Part shown: positions 37,859 to 44,991 of the stretch, one piece after another
How the letters are laid out: the number at the start of each line of letters is the position of its first letter
Position numbering within the stretch: the stretch's first letter is position 1
Assembly: GCF_009759665.1 (NCBI RefSeq)
Contig: NZ_WQNE01000008.1
Coordinates: 1 to 64,000, forward strand
Source: Bradyrhizobium cajani
Lineage (GTDB): Bacteria; Pseudomonadota; Alphaproteobacteria; Rhizobiales; Xanthobacteraceae
Length of the DNA stretch: 64,000 nucleotides
Reading direction: 5' to 3'
Notes under the pieces: model-generated
The model's input: only the letters and a program-made list of their open reading frames with translations
The model's database searches: none
What the model was told of the DNA's origin: nothing
Translations under genes and position numbers: made by a program

Positions 37859-38287
37859 CTATTCGGCGGCCTGCGCCTGAGCGCCATAGGCCTCGGACAT
37901 CATGTAACCGGACAGCACGCCATAGGCGTCGGTCCAGGCCGTGGCGAGTTCGGGCGTCCAGGCTTCGCCAAGGCCCTTCTCCAGGGTCCACAGCAGGGTT
38001 GCACCGACCACCGGGTAATGCTCGGCCTTGGCGCCATAGGCGACGTGACGCTTGGCGAGGGCGGAGGCCGCGGGAAGAATCGTCTCCAGGTTCGACAGGC
38101 CGCCGACGACGGCGGCGAGCATGCCCATCAGCTTCTTGCGCTGCTCGGTCATGTCCTCGGGAAACATCGCGCGCACCGGCGGCGCCACCTCGAACAGGCG
38201 GTCGTAGAACAGCACGGAAGCCGCTTCGGACATCGGCGCGACCTTGGCAAAGCTCTGCTGGATGAGGGTGATCTGTTCGGGCGTCAT
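37859..38287 (-). CDS. bjgb: Single-domain haemoglobin (Bjgb-like)
   Basis: The ATG at 38287 gives 142 residues, the size of a Vitreoscilla-type single-domain globin. The proximal histidine is H90 (EHYPVVGATLL). The B10 tyrosine is Y28 (LFYDRLF), as in NO-dioxygenating globins. There is no reductase domain; the Flp protein encoded 10 bases downstream could reduce it. In the related B. diazoefficiens operon this globin detoxifies nitric oxide formed during nitrate assimilation. It is co-transcribed with narK, with a short hairpin at 38366-38392 between them. Confidence 0.92.
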   Translation of the reverse strand: MTPEQITLIQQSFAKVAPMSEAASVLFYDRLFEVAPPVRAMFPEDMTEQRKKLMGMLAAVVGGLSNLETILPAASALAKRHVAYGAKAEHYPVVGATLLWTLEKGLGEAWTPELATAWTDAYGVLSGYMMSEAYGAQAQAAE

Positions 38288-38365
38288 GATGATCTCCTGG
38301 CTGTTACAGTCCGCCTTTGTCCGCGCCATTGCGGAAAAAGTTCATGGTCAAACTTTCCGGCCAAT

Positions 38366-38392
38366 GCTTCTCCCCGCGTACGGGGAGAAGCG
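38366..38392. repeat. Short hairpin between narK and the globin gene
   Basis: The perfect palindrome gcttctccccg...cggggagaagc is a reduced form of the cctctcccc repeat family. It lies within the narK-globin gap and could stabilise the upstream mRNA or reduce read-through. Confidence 0.6.
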
Positions 38393-38408
38393 AGATTCGT
38401 ACCAAGTG

Positions 38409-39788
38409 TCACACCCTTGCTTCGGCGAGGCTTGCCGCGCCTTCGCCCTGCGGGCTGCGACGCAGATAGAACCACCACGTCAAAGCGAGGCAGGAGGCGT
38501 AGAAGGCGAGATAAATCGCGAGCGCGAGCTGCGGGCCACCAGTCATGGCGATCGACTTGCCGAAACCGGTCGGGATCAGATAGCCGCCGACGGCACCGAT
38601 CGCGCCGATGAAGCCGACTGCCGCGCCGCTCTCGATGCTGGCCGTCTTCAGTGCGAGCGCGCGCGCCGCATCACCCTTGCCGCGCACCTTGAACAGGTTC
38701 TCCTCGCGGAAGATCGAGGGGATCATGCGATAGGTCGAGCCGTTGCCGATGCCGGTCGTCACGAACAGGATCAGGAACATCGACAGAAAGCCGATGAAAT
38801 CCTTCTGTCCGACGAAGTAGAGCACGCCGACCGTGGCACCCGCCATCACGATGAAATTCCAGAAGGTGATGATCGAGCCGCCGATCTTGTCGGCAAGCCA
38901 GCCGCCGAGCGGACGCGACAGCGAGCCGACCAGCGGTCCCAGGAAGGCGATCGCAATCGTGACTTGCGGAAACTGCGTCTTGATCAGCAGCGGGAACGCC
39001 GCGGAGTAGCCGATAAAGGATCCGAACGTGCCGATATAAAGATACGCCATGATCCAGGTGTGCTTGCGCTTCACGATCGCGAGCTGGTTCTTCACCGACG
39101 ATTTCGCCGAGGTGAGGTTGTTCATGTAGAACACCGCCCCGAACACCGCGATCGCGATCGGCAACACCCACATCAGGCCGGCGTTCTGCAGGAAGATGCC
39201 GTCGACGGGCGTTGCCTGGAACAGGTTGAAGACGGCGAGCGTCATCAGGATCGGGGTCAGGAGCTGCACGCTGGAGACGCCGATATTGCCACCCGCCGCG
39301 TTGAGGCCGAGCGCCCAGCCCTTCATCCGGTCGGGGAAGAAGAACGAGATGTTGGTCATGCTGGAGGCGAAATTGCCGCCGCCGAGACCGGCGGTCGAGG
39401 CAACCAGCAGCATCAGCCAGAACGGCGTATCGGGATGGCTGACGAAATAGGCGAGCGACAGCGTCGGGATGAACAGGATCGCCGCGCTGAAGATGGTCCA
39501 GTTGCGGCCGCCAAAGGTCGTCACTGCGAAAGTATAGGGAAAGCGCATCAATGCGCCGATCAGCCCCGGCACCGCGACGAGCTGGAACAGCTGGTCGGTG
39601 GTGTAGTGGAAGCCTGCCTGCGGCAGCTTGGTGGTGACGATGCTCCAGATCAGCCACACCGAGAAACCGATATGCTCGGCCACGATCGACCAGATCAGGT
39701 TGCGTCGCGCGATAGTCTTGCCAGTCGCATTCCAGAACGCCTCGTCTTCGGGGCGCCAGTCTGAAATCCAAGTCGGATTCTTCGTCAT
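38409..39788 (-). CDS. narK: Nitrate/nitrite MFS transporter
   Basis: A 459-residue protein with 12 predicted membrane segments. NarK/NasA signatures are STAGLGGGNFASSMTNISFFFP (first nitrate motif; residues shown in part) and TTGIGNGSTYRMIP (second). Cytoplasmic N-terminus MTKNPTWISDWRPEDEAFW. It imports nitrate or exports nitrite across the inner membrane. It is the first gene of the narK-globin-flp-nasC operon and has a long 5' leader with a NasT-type hairpin. Co-existence with the NrtABC importer next door gives two nitrate routes. Confidence 0.93.
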   Translation of the reverse strand: MTKNPTWISDWRPEDEAFWNATGKTIARRNLIWSIVAEHIGFSVWLIWSIVTTKLPQAGFHYTTDQLFQLVAVPGLIGALMRFPYTFAVTTFGGRNWTIFSAAILFIPTLSLAYFVSHPDTPFWLMLLVASTAGLGGGNFASSMTNISFFFPDRMKGWALGLNAAGGNIGVSSVQLLTPILMTLAVFNLFQATPVDGIFLQNAGLMWVLPIAIAVFGAVFYMNNLTSAKSSVKNQLAIVKRKHTWIMAYLYIGTFGSFIGYSAAFPLLIKTQFPQVTIAIAFLGPLVGSLSRPLGGWLADKIGGSIITFWNFIVMAGATVGVLYFVGQKDFIGFLSMFLILFVTTGIGNGSTYRMIPSIFREENLFKVRGKGDAARALALKTASIESGAAVGFIGAIGAVGGYLIPTGFGKSIAMTGGPQLALAIYLAFYASCLALTWWFYLRRSPQGEGAASLAEARV

Positions 39789-39906
39789 TGAGTATCCCTT
39801 CCAGGCTCACCGCTGCGTCGTTGCAGGCTCAGCCTCCGGCCACGGAGGCACGCTCCGAGGCTTCACCCCGGTGGCGAGTTCACGATGCTGATTGATGATG
39901 TTGAGG

Positions 39907-39924
39907 GACGTCGTCGTTGGCGTC
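39907..39924 (-). promoter_or_regulatory. ANTAR/NasT-type leader hairpin upstream of narK
   Basis: Transcript sense: GACGCC AACGAC GACGTC. The arms pair with one C-A mismatch around the hexaloop AACGAC, which has A at loop position 1 and G at position 4, the rule for ANTAR-protein target loops. The hairpin in the nrtA leader (43372-43389) has the same design with the mismatch in the same place. Confidence 0.65.
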
Positions 39925-40046
39925 GCGCAAAGACGTTTCAATTTCCGTGCCAGTTGCGCGCACGCTGGAAATACAGGGATTTCAGGACGTTATTCGAATT
40001 GCCCGAAATATTCGCAGGGCGATTTCGCACGTAAATTTTGCGATTC

Positions 40047-40079
40047 GCTCAATCCTTGTGCGCCGCACAAGGATTGAGC
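40047..40079. promoter_or_regulatory. Perfect 33-base palindrome upstream of narK
   Basis: The arm gctcaatccttgtgcg (40047-40062) and its exact inverted copy (40064-40079) are separated by one base. The left arm and flank recur almost unchanged in the nrtA upstream region at 43504-43535, so a shared regulator is likely. As RNA it would make a very stable hairpin. It is not an intrinsic terminator, since no T-run follows. Confidence 0.7.
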
Positions 40080-40127
40080 TGAATGTCGATTATTTAGGCG
40101 TGAATATCCTCCGCATTAAACCTTCGT

Positions 40128-40922
40128 TTACGCGGCCTCGACGAAGCGATGACGCTCATAGAGGAATTCGAGCACGCGCTGCCGGCACTTCAGATAGGTG
40201 GAGTTGGCCGCAAGCTCGAGCCGCTTGCGCGGCCGCGCCAGCGGCACCTCCAGCACCTCGCCGATGCGCGCACTCGGCCCGTTCGTCATCATCACGATGC
40301 GGTCTGACAGGAGCACGGCCTCGTCGACGTCGTGGGTGATCATCAAAATGGTGTTGCCGAGCTTCTGATGCAGTGCCATCACCGAATCCTGCAAGTGGGC
40401 GCGGGTCAGCGCGTCGAGCGCGCCGAACGGCTCATCCAGCAGCAGCACCTTCGGCTCCATCGCGAGCGCCCGGGCGATGCCGACGCGCTGCTTCATGCCG
40501 CCGGAGATTTCCGAGGGACGCTTGTCCCTGGCATGGGCCATCTGCACAAGGTTCAGATTGTGCATGACCCAGGCATCACGCTCGGCGCGGGACTTGGTCC
40601 TGGCGAAGACCTTGTCGACGCCGAGCTTGACGTTCTCATAGACGGTCAGCCACGGCAGCAGGCTGTGGTTCTGGAACACCACGGCGCGATCGGGCCCCGG
40701 CGAGTTCACCTCGCGGTTCTCCAGCAGCACGCCGCCGGTGGTCGCGCCGGTCAGGCCTGCGATGATGTTGAGCAGGGTAGACTTGCCGCAGCCGGAATGG
40801 CCGATGATGGAGACGTATTCACCCTTCTCGATCGTCAGATTGATGTCCTTCAGCACTTCGGTCGATGCCGTGCCGCGGGTAAAAATCTTGTCGATGTGGT
40901 CGAGCTTCAGATAGGCGGTCAT
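40128..40922 (-). CDS. nrtC: Nitrate ABC transporter ATP-binding protein
   Basis: A 264-residue ATPase with Walker A GHSGCGKST at 41-49, signature ISGGMKQR at 139-146 and Walker B VLLLDEP at 159-165, in the NrtD/SsuB class. It lacks the NrtA-like C-terminal domain of cyanobacterial NrtC. It energises nitrate import with NrtA and NrtB, encoded just upstream (13-base gap to nrtB). It is the last gene of nrtABC, and the narK leader starts after it. Confidence 0.9.
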   Translation of the reverse strand: MTAYLKLDHIDKIFTRGTASTEVLKDINLTIEKGEYVSIIGHSGCGKSTLLNIIAGLTGATTGGVLLENREVNSPGPDRAVVFQNHSLLPWLTVYENVKLGVDKVFARTKSRAERDAWVMHNLNLVQMAHARDKRPSEISGGMKQRVGIARALAMEPKVLLLDEPFGALDALTRAHLQDSVMALHQKLGNTILMITHDVDEAVLLSDRIVMMTNGPSARIGEVLEVPLARPRKRLELAANSTYLKCRQRVLEFLYERHRFVEAA

Positions 40923-40935
40923 GTGCTCTTCTCCC

Positions 40936-41832
40936 TCAATTCTGCGCGGTGCCGCGGGTGACGAACTTGCCGAGGCCCGCGATCAGGCGGTCGAGCACGA
41001 AGCCGACGATGCCGACATAGAACAGCGCCAGGATGATCTCGCTGATATGCGAGGAGTTCCAGGCGTCCCAGATGAAGAAGCCGATGCCGACGCCGCCGAT
41101 CAGCATTTCCGCGGCGACGATGGCGAGCCACGACAGGCCGATGCCGATGCGTAGGCCCGTGAAGATGTAGGGCGCGGCCGCCGGGATCATGATCTTGGAG
41201 AAGAACTCGAGCGGGTTGAGCTGCACCACCGCTGCGACGTTGCGGTAATCCTGCGGAATGTTGCGGATGCCGACCGCGGTATTGATGATGATCGGCCAGA
41301 TCGAGGTGATGAAGATCACGAAGATCGCCGACGGCTGGCCGTCGCGGAAGGCTGCGAGCGAGAGCGGCAGCCAGGCCAGCGGCGGGATGGTGCGCAGCAC
41401 CTGGAACAGCGGATCGAGCCCGCGCATCGCCCAGACCGACTGTCCGACCAGCACGCCGAGCGCGATGCCCGCGACCGCGGACAGCGAATAGCCGAGCGCG
41501 ACGCGCTGGAGACTGGCGGACAGATGCCAGAACAGACCCTTGTCGATGCCGCCATGGTCGAAGAACGGATCGAGGATCAGCTCCTTGGTGTCCTTGAACA
41601 CTCTTGACGGCGGCGGCAGTGCCGAGCCGGCGCGGCGGCAGACCAGCTCCCACACCAGCGTGAGCAGCGCGATCACGACCAGCGGCGGGATCACGCGCAC
41701 GGCGGTCTCCCTCGCCATGCGCGCGTAGGCCTCGGCACGCGGCGGGCGCTTCGGCGTCATAGTTACGACCGGTGCGGCGATCGCCGCAGGCGTTGCGGTC
41801 TCAACCTCAATTTTCGTGGCAGGCATGTTCAT
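40936..41832 (-). CDS. nrtB: Nitrate ABC transporter permease
   Basis: The ATG at 41832 (MNMPATKIEVETATP) gives 298 residues. About 40 variable N-terminal residues are followed by six membrane segments. The permease loop region reads DYRNVAAVVQLNPLEFFSKI, and FRDGQPSAIFVIFITSIWPI matches NrtB proteins. It forms the inner-membrane channel for nitrate delivered by NrtA. It sits between nrtA and nrtC in a tight operon. Confidence 0.92.
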   Translation of the reverse strand: MNMPATKIEVETATPAAIAAPVVTMTPKRPPRAEAYARMARETAVRVIPPLVVIALLTLVWELVCRRAGSALPPPSRVFKDTKELILDPFFDHGGIDKGLFWHLSASLQRVALGYSLSAVAGIALGVLVGQSVWAMRGLDPLFQVLRTIPPLAWLPLSLAAFRDGQPSAIFVIFITSIWPIIINTAVGIRNIPQDYRNVAAVVQLNPLEFFSKIMIPAAAPYIFTGLRIGIGLSWLAIVAAEMLIGGVGIGFFIWDAWNSSHISEIILALFYVGIVGFVLDRLIAGLGKFVTRGTAQN

Positions 41833-41894
41833 CGCAATATCTCTCCGGCTGCAAAGGGCGATGCGGCCGCCCTGACGGCGGCCGCTGGGCTCCA

Positions 41895-43217
41895 TCAGAC
41901 TTCGACGCGCTTGATCGCGAGCGACTTCAGATAGGCAGCCGGATTTTCGGGGTCGAACACCTTGCCGTCGAAGAAGGTCTCCTTGCCGCGCGAGGTCGAG
42001 GCTGGAATCTCGGAAGCCGCGACGCCGAGCGTCTTGGCCGCATCGCGCCACATGTCCTCGCGGTTGACCTTGGCGATCAACGCCTTGGTGTCGAAATTCG
42101 CCTCGTACTTGCCCCAGCGGATGTCCTCGGTGAGGAACCAGAGATCGTGGCTCTGGAAGGGATAAGAGGCGAAGTCGCGCCAGTACTTCATGATATGCGG
42201 CGAGTTCTCGACCACCTTGCCGGGAATGCCGTAGTCGAACTTGCCCGCGGTGCGGTCGAGCACGTCCTCGACCGGGCAGTTCATCCACTGCCGCTTGCCC
42301 ATGATGGCAGCGAGCTCGGCCTTGTTCTCGGCCTTATCGGCCCATTGCTGGGCTTCCATCACCGCCATCAGCAGCGCCTTGGCAGCCTTCGGGTATTTGT
42401 CGACAAAGGCCGCGCGCATGCCGAAGGATTTTTCCGGATGCTTGTTCCAGAGTTCGCCGGTGTTGACCGCGGTGTAGCCGATGTTCTGATGGATCAGCTG
42501 CAGATTCCAGGGCTCGCCGACGCAGAAGCAGTCCATGGTCCCGACCTTCATGTTGGCCACCATCTGCGGCGGCGGCACCACGATGGTCTCGATGTCCTTG
42601 TCGGGGTCGATGCCGCCGGCGGCGAGCCAGTAGCGGATCCAGAGGTCGTGCGTGCCGCCGGGGAAGGTCATCGCCGCCTTCACGGCCTTGCCGGACGCCT
42701 TCTTCTTCTCCAGCGCCGCCTTGAAGGGCGATGCATCGACGCCGAGCTTGAGGTCGGCATATTCGTTGGCGACCGAGATGCACTGGCTGTCGAGATTGAG
42801 CCGCGCCAGGATGTACATCGGCGTCGGCTGGTTGTTCTGCGTCACCTTGCCGGCCGAGATCAGGTACGGCATCGGGGTGAGGATATGCGCGCCGTCGATG
42901 CCGTTGCCTTCGGAGCCGAGCACGAGGTTGTCGCGCGTGGTGCCCCAGGACGCCTGCTTCTGTACGTCGACGTCGGGCATGCCGTATTTGGCGAACAGGC
43001 CCTTGTCCTTGGCGACGAAGAGCGGGCCGGCATCGCTCAGCGCGATGAAGCCGAGCTTGGCGCCCTTGACCTCGGGGCCTGCATCCTGCGCGAAGGCGCC
43101 GGCGGGGAAATTCAGTTTTGCTGCGGCGAGAAGTGCGGCGGTCGAGCCGGTGGCTTTCAACAATTGACGGCGGCTCAGGCCAGGGGTCTCGGAGGGCCGG
43201 CGAATGCGCTTGGTCAT
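41895..43217 (-). CDS. nrtA: Nitrate ABC transporter substrate-binding protein (Tat-exported)
   Basis: The ATG at 43217 gives 440 residues. The N-terminus carries a twin-arginine signal (SRRQLLKATGSTAALLAAAK) with cleavage near GAFAQDAG. The mature protein shows NrtA features: KGAKLGFIALSDAGPLFVAK, GTTRDNLVLGSEGNGIDGAH, and DCFCVGEPWNLQ with the conserved pocket. It captures nitrate in the periplasm for NrtBC. It could instead be a NasS-like sensor, but the export signal and permease neighbours favour NrtA. Confidence 0.92.
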   Translation of the reverse strand: MTKRIRRPSETPGLSRRQLLKATGSTAALLAAAKLNFPAGAFAQDAGPEVKGAKLGFIALSDAGPLFVAKDKGLFAKYGMPDVDVQKQASWGTTRDNLVLGSEGNGIDGAHILTPMPYLISAGKVTQNNQPTPMYILARLNLDSQCISVANEYADLKLGVDASPFKAALEKKKASGKAVKAAMTFPGGTHDLWIRYWLAAGGIDPDKDIETIVVPPPQMVANMKVGTMDCFCVGEPWNLQLIHQNIGYTAVNTGELWNKHPEKSFGMRAAFVDKYPKAAKALLMAVMEAQQWADKAENKAELAAIMGKRQWMNCPVEDVLDRTAGKFDYGIPGKVVENSPHIMKYWRDFASYPFQSHDLWFLTEDIRWGKYEANFDTKALIAKVNREDMWRDAAKTLGVAASEIPASTSRGKETFFDGKVFDPENPAAYLKSLAIKRVEV

Positions 43218-43371
43218 AGGCAGTGTCGTCCTTTGCGTCGTTGCAGAATTGATGGCGTCAGTGCACGCGAGCGGCCCGTCCGTCCGTGGCGCCGGCTTTG
43301 GCGCATGCGAACGCACGACGGGGAGACCCCCGTTCGGGTGGCGTCAGCAAATCGGATGAGAAGTCTCGCGG

Positions 43372-43389
43372 GACGGCTTCAATGGCGTC
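43372..43389 (-). promoter_or_regulatory. ANTAR/NasT-type leader hairpin upstream of nrtA
   Basis: Transcript sense: GACGCC ATTGAA GCCGTC. The stem has a single C-C mismatch at the fifth pair and a hexaloop ATTGAA with A at position 1 and G at position 4. It ends about 154 bases before the nrtA start. It pairs in design with 39907-39924. Confidence 0.65.
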
Positions 43390-43503
43390 GGCCTGGAACT
43401 ATTCAAGCTTCATGCCAAGCCCGACACGTGGAAAAACGACGAATAATCAGCCTGTTAGAGAGACCGCGCCAGACTGTCGCAGGCACGTTCCGCATGCGAA
43501 ACT

Positions 43504-43544
43504 TGCGATTTGCTCAATCCTTGTGCGGCGCACAAAGCTTGTGC
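43504..43544. promoter_or_regulatory. Shared palindromic block with an NtrC-like site upstream of nrtA and the channel gene
   Basis: ttgcgatttgctcaatcc followed by ttgtgcggcgcacaa (43504-43535) differs from the narK copy at only two positions. It overlaps GCAC-N7-GTGC at 43530-43544, the core of NtrC binding sites, about 100 bases upstream of the sigma-54 promoter. Confidence 0.55.
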
Positions 43545-43638
43545 ATCCGCTTGTGCAAGATGCCGCAGAGCGCACAAGGGGCAAATCGCGCCGAACCAAA
43601 TGTGATTGATATTCCTCATTAATTTCCAATCATCTTAG

Positions 43639-43655
43639 CGGCACGCAAGTTGCAT
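43639..43655 (+). promoter_or_regulatory. Sigma-54 (-24/-12) promoter for the formate/nitrite channel gene
   Basis: cGGCACGcaagttGCAt matches the consensus TGGCACG-N4-TTGCW except for its first base, with GG and GC exactly ten bases apart. It predicts a transcript start near 43665, about 215 bases before the ATG at 43880. Confidence 0.6.
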
Positions 43656-43879
43656 ATCCCCAGGTGTCAACGAAGACTGCGGCTTGCCGCATTGTTGCAG
43701 CCTCTGACGGCCGCAACGGGAAGCTCACGTGCTTCACGGCCCTTCTCGGCCAAGTCATCGTGACGCGATTCCCAAAGCTTTTGAACCTCTCCAGGCCCAG
43801 CTGCGCGGCAGGCAACCCGCACGGCCAATGACGTTTAGCCGCGCTCTCGATCTCACTTACGAAGCAAAAGGAACCATTG

Positions 43880-44719
43880 ATGTCGTATCTCGCGCCTTCG
43901 GAATTCGTCACCAAGATGGTGGATGCGGGCGAGTCCAAGATCTTCATGTCCACCAGGGATACCGTCATCCGGGCCTACATGGCCGGCGCCATTCTCGCGC
44001 TGGCGGCATGGTTCGCCGTCACGATCAACGTGAACACCGGCCAGCCGCTGGTCGGCGCGCTGCTGTTTCCGGTCGGCTTCGTCATGCTCTATCTCCTGGG
44101 CTTCGATCTGCTGACGGGCGTGTTCGTGCTCTCGCCGCTCGCCCTGATCGACAAGCGCCCGGGCGTCACGCTCGGCGGCGTACTGCGCAACTGGGGTCTC
44201 GTCTTCGTCGGCAACTTCGCCGGCGCCTTCACCGTGGCCTTCATGATGGCCTTCGTCACGACGTTCGGCTTCACGCAGGCACCGGACAAGGTCGGCGCGG
44301 CGATCGGAAACATCGGCGAAGGCCGAACGCTGGGCTATGCCGCACACGGTGCGGCAGGCATGGCGACGCTGTTCCTGCGCGGCATGCTCTGCAACTGGAT
44401 GGTCTCGACCGGCGTGGTCGGTGCGATGATCTCGACCTCGGTGCCCGGCAAGGTCATTGCGATGTGGATGCCGATCCTGGTGTTCTTCTACATGGTGTTC
44501 GAGCATTCCGTCGTGAACATGTTCCTGTTCCCGTCCGGGCTGCTGCTCGGCGCCAAGTTCTCGATCATGGATTACCTGATCTGGAACGAGATCCCGACGG
44601 TGCTCGGCAACCTCGTCGGCGGCCTCGCCTTCACCGGCATGACCCTCTACACCACCCACGTCATGACCCTGCCGAAGCGCCAGGCCGGCAAGGCGACGGC
44701 GCCCCGCGTCGCGGCCTGA
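43880..44719 (+). CDS. Formate/nitrite transporter family protein (NirC-like)
   Basis: I use the ATG at 43880 (MSYLAPSEFVTKMVDAGESK) behind AAGGAA. The 279-residue protein has six membrane segments in FNT order. FNT hallmarks include LVGALLFPVGFVMLYLLGFDL and the later LRGMLCNWMV (conserved N of the second signature). It probably moves nitrite (or formate) across the inner membrane. Its position next to nrtABC and the probable sigma-54/NtrC control point to nitrite handling in nitrogen assimilation. It is followed by a PP2C-kinase fusion beyond a dispersed repeat. Confidence 0.9.
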   Translation: MSYLAPSEFVTKMVDAGESKIFMSTRDTVIRAYMAGAILALAAWFAVTINVNTGQPLVGALLFPVGFVMLYLLGFDLLTGVFVLSPLALIDKRPGVTLGGVLRNWGLVFVGNFAGAFTVAFMMAFVTTFGFTQAPDKVGAAIGNIGEGRTLGYAAHGAAGMATLFLRGMLCNWMVSTGVVGAMISTSVPGKVIAMWMPILVFFYMVFEHSVVNMFLFPSGLLLGAKFSIMDYLIWNEIPTVLGNLVGGLAFTGMTLYTTHVMTLPKRQAGKATAPRVAA

Positions 44720-44799
44720 TCGAATACGTCTCGACAGAGGAGCCTCGCCCAGCCAGGGTGAGGCTCCGCTTTGCCAGCAGGGCTATCGCGGTTCCTGCG

Positions 44800-44940
44800 G
44801 CCCATCCTTCGAGACGCCCGCCTTTGGCGGGCTCCTCAGGATGAGGGCGGAGTGCGCGGCAGCAGTTTCAACGGGCACCGATGTTGATTAGCCTCATCCT
44901 GAGGAGACCGCGAAGCGGTCGTCTCGAAGGACGAGGCGTG
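44800..44940. repeat. Dispersed inverted repeat (tcgagacgcccgcctttggcg family)
   Basis: The arms ttcgagacgcccgcc...ctcctcaggatgagg and cctcatcctgaggag...gtcgtctcgaagg pair across about 140 bases. It lies in the gap between the channel gene and the PP2C-kinase gene and explains the false upstream extension of the latter frame. Confidence 0.8.
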
Positions 44941-44991
44941 CGCTCAGGCCGTCGCCAAGAAGCCAGATGCGATAGCCCATCTTTCCTGGTG

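Larger units (their letters stand above)
39789..40127 (-). promoter_or_regulatory. narK promoter and long untranslated leader
   Basis: There is no gene in this 339-base gap between nrtC and narK. It contains the hairpin at 39907-39924, a hairpin at 39843-39857 (cggag...ctccg on the transcript), and the perfect palindrome at 40047-40079. The AT-rich part at 40020-40127 is where a promoter is expected. An arrangement of upstream operator, ANTAR hairpin, then a possible terminator stem and narK is inferred. Confidence 0.65.
43218..43879. promoter_or_regulatory. Divergent nrtA / nitrite-channel regulatory region
   Basis: The 662-base region is without a gene. On the minus strand it holds the nrtA leader: hairpin 43372-43389 and a downstream stem (acggggagacccccgt) at 43318-43333. 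In the middle are the shared block 43504-43535 and several TTGTGC half-sites to about 43580. On the plus strand there is a sigma-54 promoter at 43639-43655 facing the channel gene. Confidence 0.65.

Noticed and set aside
39935..39955. Sigma-54-like sequence TGGCACG-N4-TTGA on the minus strand upstream of narK
   Set aside because: The -12 element lacks the required GC, and the predicted start would fall at the edge of the NasT-type hairpin, leaving no leader before it.
41895..43217. Assignment of the nitrate-binding protein as the NasS sensor
   Set aside because: It has a Tat export signal and is directly followed by nrtB and nrtC, whereas NasS is cytoplasmic and paired with nasT.
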